From NCBI GenBank assembly GCA_021209875.1, contig JAGYVD010000001.1, positions 6,634,001 through 6,698,000 on the forward strand: a stretch of 64,000 nt of DNA, given 5' to 3'. The notes below the pieces were generated by a model. That model was not told the origin of the DNA. It saw nothing but the letters and a program-made list of their open reading frames with translations, and searched no databases. Source of the stretch: Rosellinia necatrix (Eukaryota; Ascomycota; Sordariomycetes; Xylariales; Xylariaceae). Positions 50,133-60,717 of the stretch are shown piece after piece. Within the stretch, counting starts at the first letter, position 1, and each line of letters begins with the position of its first letter. The position numbers were made by a program, and so were the translations under genes.

Positions 50133-52144
50133 ATGGATCGTGGTATTGTGTCGCAATTCCTCTCGTCTAACGAGGCAGCTAAGTTCACCGAGGCATTGTC
50201 TGACCCGGACCCGGACGTTCTAGGGAAAGCGGAGGCGCTCTATGTTGCTCGCCACGGTCGACTCCCAAGCCCACTACCCCTAGAGCGGCCACAGCCTTCA
50301 GAAACGTGAGGTTAATTTATAGTTCATCATCACTGAGCTCTGCAAGCTGACGCTTACCCAAGATTTACGGTGTTTGTTCTCGAATTTTCCAGTGGCATGA
50401 ACAACTTTCTACGGCAGTCTCGCGACCAAGCTGCTGAAGAAGCATTCAACTCACAATCGTGGGATGAGCTGCGGACTGAGGCCACAAAGGCTCTTGAGGC
50501 CCTTGATGCGCATAATCAGAGACGTCGAACCTGGCGGAATCCATTTGAGGCTGCAGATAAGGTAGGTGGTGTAGTTGCCCGACGTATCGAGTTCTTGATG
50601 GAGCTGGTGCCGGATGGAGAGTATTCCAAGATTATAACTGGTGCGCTACGACTCCTATACAATGTAAGTTGATCGTTAGTTGTACCTTCAGTAAGTCTTG
50701 TTGATGGCGCATAGACGGCAGTACGCAAGAAAGAGATTCGTGACAAGATATTAGGGGCTCTGGAGAGCTTATCCGACACCATCTCGCACTCGAAAGCTGA
50801 GATCAGGCTTTACAGCCAGAACCAAGACCTGAGAGAGAAGTCGGAGCTATTGTATATGAATATCCTCGATTTTGTCAGAGCTGCCGTGGCATATCTTGAC
50901 AAGAATAGTGCCCGTAGGCGCCATTCCTTGGGGTACCCTATAATTTTAACTCCCATTCATTAACTTCGTATAGTCCAGTCGTTCAGGGCGTTTTTCCAAC
51001 AAAAACGGTATGGGTCCGAGTTGGATGACGCCATCGACGCCATGAAGGAGGCATCTGCCTCCTTTGAAAATTGTGTCTCAGTCTGTTTCCAGCTTCGGAT
51101 ACAGAAAATCGGTAGGGACGTCGACAACCTGAAAAATCCAATTTTTGGTATTTATTTCCTTTTAGCGGGCATTCTTAAAGATTTTCCATGTACGTTCTTC
51201 TCACAAAAATGCGTTCGACTTTCCTCTGCCTCTCATTTATACTTTGCGGTGACCACCCGGGGGGCTAATCAGCCCCGGATACTACAGACCAGCTGGATCA
51301 ACTCAAGACGGAGATGCGAAACGCAACAATGATGCACACTCTACAGTTGATACAAATTCCCATTGCTTCTCCTTCAATATCTACAGCAACTTTGCAGCAG
51401 CTGCTCTCCGGTGGTGACTGGCAAACGGTGGTTATGTCGGCAACAGAGGACTTGAACAGGGCGCGGAACTACGTGCCATCGCTACTTGATCAAGAAAAGA
51501 TTGGGTTGCTCATGTCCAACAATGAATTCGTGGCATGGATTAAATCATTAGCCTCAGGTCTGGTGATCCTCCATGACGAGGGCGCCCTGGGGGGAAACTC
51601 GTCTCTATCAGCCCTCAGTTATGTCTCGGCCATCATATCGGGAATGCTAAGCGCCCCTGGAATGATCTCACTGACCTTTTTCTGTGGTCTTCACTGTGTC
51701 TCTAGTAACACATTAGGGGGAGGCTACGGAATCGTGCGGTCTCTCGCTTTACAGTTACTACCCTTGTTCGAAAATATGAATTTGAACACCGCCGGTGACC
51801 CCAACCTGGTTATCCAAGGACTAATGATGAACGACCTCTCAACAATGTGCTCGGTTTTCACCATGCTGCTCCAGAATATCCCAGCCGGCGTCATATACAT
51901 TATCATTGACGGTGCCTACTGGTATGCTACCGAGGCTCGGGGTGAAGGCATGCAGGGGGTGATACTATTTTTGAACCAACTCGTCATGGAAGTACAGGCG
52001 GCTAGTCGCGGCTTGGTACTCAAGGTGTTAGTCACAAATCCCACTGTTCGACAGCGAAATACCTGGGGATTCCAAGCTTGCGACATCTACCTCGACCAGA
52101 GCCTGCTTACAGGGGGCCATCGAGGGACAATGGGTCATGGTTAA
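50133..52144 (+). CDS. DUF7708-domain NLR-like protein with degenerate P-loop
   Basis: Five exons (50133-50305, 50363-50663, 50715-50913, 50974-51189, 51288-52144) encode 581 residues. The region about 60-200 resembles the DUF7708 N-terminal domain of fungal NLR-like proteins (FVLEFSSGMNNFL, WRNPFEAADKVGGVV, LVPDGEYSKIITGALRLLYN). The C-terminal half has a P-loop NTPase-like pattern, but the expected GKS is GNS (399-401) after a poor glycine loop. A Walker-B-like strand VIYIIIDG follows at 498-505. No repeat domain (ankyrin, TPR, WD) follows, so it is either a repeatless family member or a 3'-truncated NLR. Such proteins act in fungal heterokaryon and non-self recognition. The donor at 50,914 (GTAGGC) is weak and the family assignment rests on pattern recognition only. 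Confidence 0.7.
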
Positions 52145-53185
52145 ATACGGTATTAATTAGGAGGATGGTGAAACAGCCGGACATCGCGTTAGGGTTAATT
52201 ATAAAGAAACAAGTTGGTTTATTCAATGACTTTATCTAACATTGGTTCCCAGAGATAAAACGTGAACATTGAGAACCGCTTAAACTTTCACTCTGTTTTA
52301 CAGAATTGCGAAGTATTAGTGGGGAGAATGATGGTTAGTTCAAATAATAGGATTCCAACGAGCTGTCATTGGAACACCGGAGGTTGTTGTGTCAATGCAT
52401 GGATTCCTTGGTTTTTCTCAAGGAATAGTACTAGTTAATAATCTATGTAAATATTATGTTTAATGGAAACTTGAACGTATGTTGAAATTAGGAGGCAAGT
52501 AGAAGATGGTGGCAGGGAGGGTACTTCGCTCCACATATATCTACTATATATTACTGAGGTACCCCCTCACCAATCTCTACTTTGACTAGTTGCTCAATAC
52601 CATATGCCGTACAATTTCATAATTATTCGTAACTTTATATTCCTGCCAATTTGGAGCAGAACGTATATCAGCCATGGGGTAGGACTCGTCCCTGTTTGTA
52701 ATCTTGTCGCTACTGCCGCCAGTCACTATCACGCACTTGGTTATCAACAGGTTAAGCTATATAGATATACTATGGTCACAATACCTAAATACTGCCTCGT
52801 AAGAGGGCTAAATTTCGGAGGCCATCTGATATCAATAATAAATATGTCGTCATGTCTTGGCCGTAGCTCTAGCTTTTATAATGTTGAGATTAATGCACGA
52901 TATCCTGGTTTCCCACTGACGGGGCAGAGGGCGTACATAAACCCTGTAAATGGTCATAGACGGGACCGCGACAATGCCACGAGACAGAAGATGTCGAGTC
53001 TCAAGCGTTTCGGAGGAAATATACTAAAATAAGAAAAACATTCTAGGTGATGCCAACTGTAAAGATATATGGTAAGAAATATGAATCCGGTATTCGATAC
53101 TAACCCAGAAGCGAAAACATCGGCTCGGAAACCTGCATGATCCAGCATCCACAGTACTTCGTAGATCGGCCGAGCCGCGCCGCTG
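52145..53185. other. Convergent intergenic region
   Basis: Between the DUF7708 gene and the ZIP transporter gene. A 142-codon plus-strand frame at 52,604-53,032 has an ATG but no recognisable feature. I do not call a gene. Confidence 0.5.
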
Positions 53186-55123
53186 TTACGCCCATTTACC
53201 CAAAAGTCCCATGAGCACGAAGCCGGCCACTAGTCCGAATCCCGCTAGCGCCGTGGTGCCGGCGCTGGCGTTCTCCAGCTCGCCGCCGAACATCCAATCC
53301 GTCGCCCACATCTCCACCACGCCAACCCACAGGAGGATGCCGGCCGACAGCGCGTCCAGGGTGCCGATGGCGACGACGGTGCTGGGGTTGTTGCCGTTGA
53401 ACTGCCCCAGGACGCCGATGCCGATGGCCATGCCGACGGGCGTCACGAGCGCGAACGCCGTGGCCATGAGCAGCTTCTTCGGCAGGCTCAGCGGCCGCCA
53501 GGCGCCCGCCGCCCCGTCCGCCGGCGCCGCGGGCCCGTCGCCCGCGTCCTTGCTGTCCCTCGACGGCGGGTCCCGGCCGGCGCCGGTCTCGCGGTCCGCG
53601 ACCAGCCGGCCGGCCGTGGCGATGCGGGTCCCGAGCGCGATGCCCTCGAAGGCCTGGTGGAACACGATGACGACGAACAGCGTGAGGAAGACGCTGTCGC
53701 CGGCGACGACGAGCGTAAGGCCGACCACTTTCGTCGCTGAGTTAGCACGGCTTTCGCGCAGGGACAGGACGGGACGGGACGGGACGGGATCGCGGGGCAG
53801 AATAATAACGCGTCGCGTGTTATTACGGGCGGATGAGGGGTGGGGTCTGCGTTGACTTACAAAGCGAGTGGAAGATGATGCCGGCCTCGAGGACCGCGAC
53901 GCTGACGACATCATCGGGGTGGGGAGACGTCGCCCTGTATTTCCGCGCGATGCGATGGGTCGTGTATTCGACCAGGAAGGCGATGAACAGACCCGCCAGC
54001 ACGATCGCGGCCGTCACTGCTTCATACTGTAGTTCGCCCAGGCATTCGTTGCCGAACATGAGAGAGGCGTGCGTGAAGAGCTGCATCCCGCGCATCCGTT
54101 GTCAGCCGGGGGTCCTGTGCGATCGTGGGACGGAGCAGCTTCGGCATGGGTGGGACTCACATGGATCAGCGCCGTCGCAATGATGACGCCGGTGCCGAAT
54201 TGCTTCAGTAGTGTGAAGATGGCCTGGAATCGCCCTGGCAGTAGCGGCTTGAGGAAGATGGGTAGGGCGACGCCTGAACATGCATGTAAGTACCCCTTGA
54301 TTGATCTGCTAAGCGTGAATGTGGGTGCATACCAATAAAGCTCGTCGCAAGCATCACGAAGACGAGACCAATTCTGAGCGGAATGTCGTAGTCGCGGTCG
54401 CGCCGCGAGCACTGGACCTCGCCGCTCGTGCTGGCGTCACCGGTGCAGTGTCTTGGAGTGCAGGGTTAGTCATTAGTTCATGCCTGCCGCGTACAAGGGC
54501 GAGGCAAGTTCGACTCACTCTACGCCAGCGTGGAAATGGCAGTTTTCGCCTGAGCTTTCCTCCGCTTCCTCGCCTTCCCCGTGTTCCTCACCCTCATGGT
54601 CGTGGTCGCCCTCAGCACCATCCACGAGAACCTCGACTTCTATCCCGCCATCACCTAGGCAGAACCTGTCCATGTCAGGGTTGAGACGTCAATGCCGATG
54701 AGAGGTCACTTACGTTTCGGTCCCATGTGAGTGACAGCCGGTGTACGATGGGGCTACCTCGCCGGTTGCTGTCGCCGGTATTATAACCTGGTACTCATCT
54801 GTCCCCACAAGACAATACCTAAACGCGCTGTTAACTCCGGACGCGAACGTTGACATGCGATTTGGCCGAGCGTGGTCACGGAATTATACCCTCCACCCAA
54901 CTCAAATGTCGAGAAACACTCACGCGTCATCTCCGTGCGCATGGCAGCCCGTAACAGCAGTGAAAGACTCGGCCGCGCGTGGGACAATAGCCGGAGCTGG
55001 AGTAATGGTCGGAGCCGGCGAGTTTTGCCAGCGAGGTATTATATCTGAAGCCGCCGCGCCGTAGAAAAGGTAGGTGGCAAGAAACAAGCCTATAGGGGCC
55101 GTCAGAGCCTGGGTACGAGCCAT
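53186..55123 (-). CDS. ZIP-family zinc (iron) transporter
   Basis: Seven exons (55123-54924, 54818-54714, 54665-54519, 54451-54333, 54273-54161, 54080-53861, 53736-53186) encode 484 residues. The N-terminus is a signal peptide followed by an extracellular part with Cys-x-Ser-His-Gly type and Asp/His/Glu-rich stretches (DHDHEGEEHGEGE, CHFHAGVEHC). The membrane core begins at PLRIGLVFVMLATSF. Helix IV/V signatures of ZIP proteins are intact: VVIVFHQAFEGIALG and, on the next helix, ALVTPVGMAIGIGV, with the metal-binding H, E and H/P residues. Zrt1/Zrt2-type transporters import zinc across the plasma membrane. Each of six introns (53-124 nt) has GT-AG ends. A variable cytosolic loop (DRETGAG...DGPAAPADG) lies between helices III and IV or IV and V. 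Confidence 0.92.
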
Positions 55124-57886
55124 CTTCCCACTATGAATTTTCACTATAGTTTATGTAACTGCGCTTTTCGATAGGACTGTGCCGTTTGATGCGGCTTCGT
55201 TGTTGGCGTGAAGGATGTGATGGGGGAGGCTCCGACCAACTTGGCAAGCCCAACCCCAGGCATATATATACGATATATATATATACGCCAACCACAACCC
55301 TCGCAACGACATATGATTACGAGCATGCCGGCAGGACCAACCCCACCAATGTTCTGTGCGTTAACCGCGTACAGCACCCGCTTCCACGAGCCAGCAAGGT
55401 CCTCATTGTCAGGATTTTCTACCTAGCGGTTTCCCTAGTGCGCTTGGCGCGCTTACCAGCTGGTGGATGGGTGCACAGAAGCTGAGAACGGCGTGTCTGG
55501 TGGCGTCTTCAACCGGCATCGAGGCTTGCCGCTTCGTCCGTGGGAATCTAGCTATGTATGCGTGTTTTAAAGTCTGAGAGGTCCATCGCTCGGAGCCGCA
55601 GAAGACTACAAACCCTACTACACGAACTCCGTCGAGACCACGGCAAGCAGAGAAGAGCAGTTTCCCCTTCGTCCCCCTATCGACCACAATTGCCTCTTGC
55701 GTGCAAACGATGCCAGCGAGGTTCTCATGCGTAGGGGTGGCCCATAATATTGATGCGACGATATAATACACATGGCACCACATGCAAGACATAGTTCGGC
55801 TCGTCCCAACAGCCAGCATGAACCAAATGAGCCGAAAATGGAAGCTCAAGCTTCTTCGCTTAGAGGTTTTACCATCAAGGTCGCCATCGAAGATCAATCC
55901 TTGAATTTCATGACTCTGTTGAGTATCCCGGAATCAGTTCCCCCCTCTCTCGCTGTATGGGATTCTTGGCCCTGATTCCTACCGGGCCGATCCGGCGAGC
56001 TTCATTGGAATCTGACACTTTGGTGAGAGTGGATAAATTGACGGTCGCCAACCCGATTCATGGCCAATTCTAATGAGCCGCGATTCTATTGGCTCGATGA
56101 ACTACTACCAGCTCTACAAGTAGTTATACGCTAGAGATACAGGTATCTCTTCATCCAACCGCTGTTTGCATCATTTCCAACGTTGAGTTATTGGTTTGGT
56201 TTAATAGCTACTAGATAGCTAGGTAGCAAATTACATAGGTAGGTTAACCTATGCAGTTGATAGATGGTCGCGATAGCCTCAACGAAATGAGCGTGGCGCG
56301 GTGGCATCGGCTGTTAGCAAGGTGGTGATTATTATGCTCAATGATACTTCTGAATAGGTATACTTTGTACTGTTCCAGGAGTCGCTGTAAGCCCGGCCTG
56401 TCGTTATTGGTTAGCTACCCATCAGATTAATAATCTATTGATAATACCTACTATTTATTTATCCACTTCCATTAATTCAGTCTATGTTACTGGAGGAGTT
56501 GTTGTGTCTTGGCTCTCCACATGAACATGCGTTACATATTCCGATTTGGGCACTTGGCATTCAACTTTCTTGGCCCGGCAAGGTAATACGGTAGGTTAGG
56601 CTGGGCGACAACAAGGGGACTATAAAATCCTCAGCAATCGTGTTTAAAACAATGACCAGGCTAGCAATCTGAGGTTCGAATATGATGCTCCTGAAATTTA
56701 TATCCTTATTTACGAACTCGAACGAATACCCCCTAATTCACCTCCTAATACGGCTGGAAATAGCCCAACTAGGAGACAACTAACTACGCTCTCGTATGTA
56801 ATTCAAGGTATATTAAGAGGCACCAGCATTGTTATTGGAAATAGCCGTAATATCAAATATTTACGATGCGTCAGTTGCGGAGAGAGAAATTCGCCGCCTC
56901 CATAATATCCCTCAATCGGTTCAAGCAATTCATCGCCGTAGTTGTTAAACTGTTGCCCTTGTTATATCTTAACATTACTGATCATAAACATTAATTTATT
57001 TAATTTATATGGGCATTTTGTGTTACCCAAGGTTCAATAGAGTGATCAACTGATTCCTCGACCTCCGAAGGCCTCAAAGGGGGTTTGGATATCTCTATGT
57101 GTACATCACTGATTGGGTACTACAATCACTCCGCTAACCAACTGGGTTTCATATTTCTGCCGTTTTATTAACTCTGGGTTTCTCATTGCCTCTTCTAGCG
57201 TAAGTTGCCTGTTTGGACCAATCAACTGTACCCATGTTGAGCAAACTATCCCCCCGCCTTGATTAGTCTCAACATTATATTTTTACTACAGGAGGTGACT
57301 CATGAATAGTCCTTCCCACCTGCGACAATGAATTTTCAATTTTTACAGCCATTACCCTAGGGTATGCTACACCTTTAGCAACGTGACAGCTAGAAAGTTT
57401 TTAAGAGTGTTGGGCCGGCCATTGAGGGGGCCCCAACACAAACTCATGAAACTTCCTTCATCCCTGGCATGTTGACCAGGCAAGTGTAGCACAAAACGCG
57501 CTGCACCACACATTTCGCGTACAATCAACAATGTTACACCTTCTTCATTCACAAGCATAGAATATAAAATAGGCACGCGACAAATTTTGATATACAACAA
57601 ACTGTATTGTCAATCGACACATAAATCCACACGACAGCATTCTGCAAGCTCTCCCTTTGTCATGCAAGAGGGCATCATACGGAACGTCCCACCTCATCGC
57701 ACACTTCACAGAGCAAACAAAAGGGCCGTAATCAGGTATATATATGCACACCAGCGCTGGATATTTTCGCTGTCTAATGTCGCATCCCAGTCTCCCCTCA
57801 CACTCCGATTCATATACACGACGAGCCAAGGTGACGGTCCGAAAGCCCTCGTAACCACAGCATACTATCACCACCAGCATCTCACA
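55124..57886. other. Long intergenic region without a supported gene
   Basis: 2.8 kb with no convincing coding region. A minus-strand frame of 162 codons (55,409-55,897) has no domain or start context support. Sequence around 56,950-57,010 is AT-rich. A TATATATA element at about 57,737-57,745 probably belongs to the small gene that follows. Confidence 0.5.
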
Positions 57887-58150
57887 ATGTCCGGCAGTCG
57901 ACCCAAAATCGTCAAACCCGAGCGAAAGTCGGTAAGCGGCACCGCAAATAAAGAGGATGAATTGTACGTACTGCTTGACGGTAAACATGCCACGTATTAC
58001 GATGGCCAGATCGTCTCCATCGACGACAAGCGGCCCGAGGACGAAAGCCAACGCGAGGCCCAGAATTCCAAGCGCAAGGGAGGCAAGGATAAGAACGGCT
58101 GGGAAACGATCCCGCTCGACGATAAACCCAACACAGGAGACAAAAAGTAA
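57887..58150 (+). CDS. Small hydrophilic hypothetical protein
   Basis: An 87-residue single-exon protein, very rich in Lys, Asp, Glu, Ser and Gly, with no hydrophobic segment and thus probably soluble and largely disordered. The ATG at 57,887 has an ACAATGTCC context and a TATATATA box about 140 bp upstream. I do not recognise a family. The opposite strand is open for 258 codons over the same interval, but that frame has no ATG-linked features other than hydrophobicity arising from reverse translation of acidic codons. Confidence 0.45.
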   Translation: MSGSRPKIVKPERKSVSGTANKEDELYVLLDGKHATYYDGQIVSIDDKRPEDESQREAQNSKRKGGKDKNGWETIPLDDKPNTGDKK

Positions 58151-59012
58151 CGCGAGTAGGTTATCGATATGAACCGGGCGAGACAAAACGACTACTGCTT
58201 GGTAGTATGCCGTTGCTTCAAATAGCTCAGGGTAGCTGGGTACAAGGCTGTGCGTAGTTAGGTGTAGCGAAGCTGCTGCTTCGCCTAGGTCGCGCCCGGG
58301 ATTAGTCGGAAGGGTATGCATCGGTGTGGATTCATCCCAGAAACACGACCCTATGACTTTGAAAAAAAAAAAGAGTTACGCCGAAAGCTTCGGGTGTACA
58401 TAGGTAGTGTAGGCTGCCGCATGCTTTAAAATCCCTGTTCTAGGGTACCGCTACCTGCAAAGGAATAGCCTTACAACAACATGAATTACATTATACAACA
58501 ATAGCCTCTATCCGATTGGAAAAATTGGGAAATTAGCGGCCGCGAAGTAATAAACATATGAGAAGTGGATGAAGGCTGCTGTTGTTTGTGTTAGATGCAA
58601 TTAAAGAAAAGACCCCATTATGCTCACGAATGTAACGCTCAATGCTACCGGCCCTTCTACTTATACTTCTTGCCACATCCCTTCCACCTAGTATACGGCA
58701 GTGGCCACTATGTACCCGGATATAGTATACACATAGCAAGACGGCTCGTCACATCTGATGCCCCTTGGGAGGCTTGGATCACTGCTACGCAGTTATCCTC
58801 ATGATGTAAAATACATTCATTCATTCATTCCACCTAGTATCCCAAAAAATCATGCCCTAGTAGAAAGATGTTACAAGATTATCTCGCTCGAGGTGCATGC
58901 GCTCGTATGAGGAATCTGGATGCGTGGTTGATAGATGCATGTGAATTAGGCCGTTTCTTGGCGCACCAACTGTCTACAGTTTGGATGACCGATTTGTTAT
59001 ATAATGTCACTA
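58151..59012. other. Intergenic region
   Basis: No supported gene. Short simple tracts include an A12 run near 58,362 and (CATT)n at 58,814-58,828. Three short plus-strand frames look random. Confidence 0.5.
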
Positions 59013-59465
59013 TTCATCCCGATATCTCGTATGGGAGACCGGTGGGCCACCGTGGCCAGCTCGGGCATCGATTCCCGGCCATATCATACCAGCGCTCATG
59101 GAAACAGCGACCTCGAAGTCAACGTCAACACAGGTACTAAGAGTGGATGGGTCAATGGTGGTACCCACAAAGCCTTGCGCATTGACAGGCATTGGACTAT
59201 TTGGTGCTATCATATATATCGACTGATGTGCTGTTCCGAACCTATCGTTGGGGGTGTTGGTCGCTGATGCCCGTGTGTACAAACTGCTGTCACGGCGGTT
59301 TGGGAAGGGGTAATCGGACAAAGGGAGTATGGTACGATCTTCTGAGGGCCGCCGTTTCTGAGAACAGAACTTGCGGCGGATGATAGGTGAGAGATAACGC
59401 GCGCCTGCAATGCACATGATGAGCAACGCGACAATGGCAACGATGGTAGCGTCGGTGAGGGCCAT
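59010..59465 (-). CDS. Hypothetical single-pass membrane protein
   Basis: A 151-residue single-exon frame from the ATG at 59,465. Residues about 5-28 form one strong hydrophobic helix (TIVAIVALLIMCIAGARYL), followed by a basic stop-transfer stretch (IIRRKFC, QKRRPSED) and a ~110-residue hydrophilic tail. Positive charges after the helix suggest N-out/C-in topology. No family is recognised. The frame extends upstream without an ATG. Coding status is supported only by length and the membrane segment. Confidence 0.45.
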   Translation of the reverse strand: MALTDATIVAIVALLIMCIAGARYLSPIIRRKFCSQKRRPSEDRTILPLSDYPFPNRRDSSLYTRASATNTPNDRFGTAHQSIYMIAPNSPMPVNAQGFVGTTIDPSTLSTCVDVDFEVAVSMSAGMIWPGIDARAGHGGPPVSHTRYRDE

Positions 59466-60717
59466 GGGATAATAGGTGGCTAGGCAGCGGGAAGATAACA
59501 AAATATCGGGTGTGAATGTAGGGAATAATATGCTAGATTTCACCGCACTCTACAGGATCTCGATTTGGATGTTTGGATAGTTGAGTGTTTTGGGTGTGCA
59601 CGTCTCTTTCATCATGAAATCTAGCCCTCCCATATATATATACATATATGTATGTATGTATGTACGTACGACACCTTTACCCAGCCACATTAGAGTGCCG
59701 CGCTGGCCGCCGGGGGCGCATGGACTAGCACCTACCTGTATTAGTGTCATAATAAGCCTCATGTTCTAAATGACTTGTCATGGCCCCTGATTGGCTGAAT
59801 GGATAGGTGGCCTGGCGGCCCCTGATTGGCTGGATGGATAGGTGGCCTGGCGGCCCCTGGTTGGCTCCCCGGCTAGGTGGGTGTTGGTACGAAGTGGTGA
59901 ATGCGGCAGGCCAGTCATGTAGTGAATGGCCAGTGGTATGTACAAGTAGGAATTCTGGCCGTTGGCCCTGTATGTAGTTTTCTTCTTTTCTCAACCTTAG
60001 TTTTTCTTCCCAATACATAGGTATAGTTGGGCTTCGCACCAACTGCCGTTATTGCAGCCATCACAAGCCATCACACTGCCATGTGATATATATAAATACC
60101 CGTAGCCCATCACGCCAGATAAATGCTGCCTAGTAAATTCGATTATCTGTACTAAACAAACCCAGAGCATTAACAAGCTTTTTATGATCAATGATTTTCC
60201 CCTTAGATTGATCCACTCCTCCGTTAAAGATTATTATAAATATGAAGCCAATTTTACCCTTCTAAGCATAGCCTTGTCACACATACTTCGTTACGTGAGT
60301 CAATGCTGGCCTAGTAACTGACAGCTTTTAGTTGGTCTAGTCTATCTACGTACGAGACGAAGTTGCGCGACCATATCGGCCTGCGAAAGAACATGAAGAA
60401 AGAACACTCGCGTCCCGTTTACCAGCATTACGTAGCCAGTGGTGAGAGGCATATAGCTGTCTTTCTGAACAAAACACGAATACCATAGCCAAAGGTTTGG
60501 AAGGAAATTAGGCGTTCCGGTGCCAGAGAAGCTATCGATGGTGAGATTACAACTTACCAGCTGCTTTACACTCATAACATGACTACTAACGAAGCAGCCG
60601 GCCCCGTCGGTGAACTTCCTACCGGAGTTTCTATGCGGACACCCTCATAGGCTGGGGGACTGACGCCTCCACATTCGGCGGCTATAGTCAGCCAGATACC
60701 TATACTATCTTACAAAC
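59466..60717. other. Intergenic region with a 35-bp minisatellite
   Basis: Apart from the minisatellite at 59,782-59,881 and short (TATG)n/(TA)n tracts near 59,636-59,668, I see no gene. A 77-codon minus-strand frame at 60,342-60,575 contains a possible splice donor but nothing recognisable. Confidence 0.5.
59782..59881. repeat. 35-bp minisatellite, about 2.8 units
   Basis: Three consecutive units starting GGCGGCCCCTGATTGGCT and ending GGATAGGTGGCCT, the third diverged (GGTTGGCTCCCCGGCTAGG). It also contains CCCCTGATTGG, a CCAAT-box complement, once per unit. Confidence 0.8.

Noticed and set aside
52604..53032. 142-codon plus-strand frame
   Set aside because: Begins with ATG but composition looks random, with no domain and no neighbouring promoter signal.
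55409..55897. 162-codon minus-strand frame
   Set aside because: No recognisable motif, no signal peptide and no splice support.
57545..58321. 258-codon minus-strand frame with hydrophobic stretches
   Set aside because: Antisense of the acidic, lysine-rich small gene; hydrophobicity is explained by the complementary codons, and no family or splice signal was found. Not fully excluded.
60342..60575. 77-codon minus-strand frame with a possible intron donor
   Set aside because: No recognisable family and no acceptor giving a better frame.
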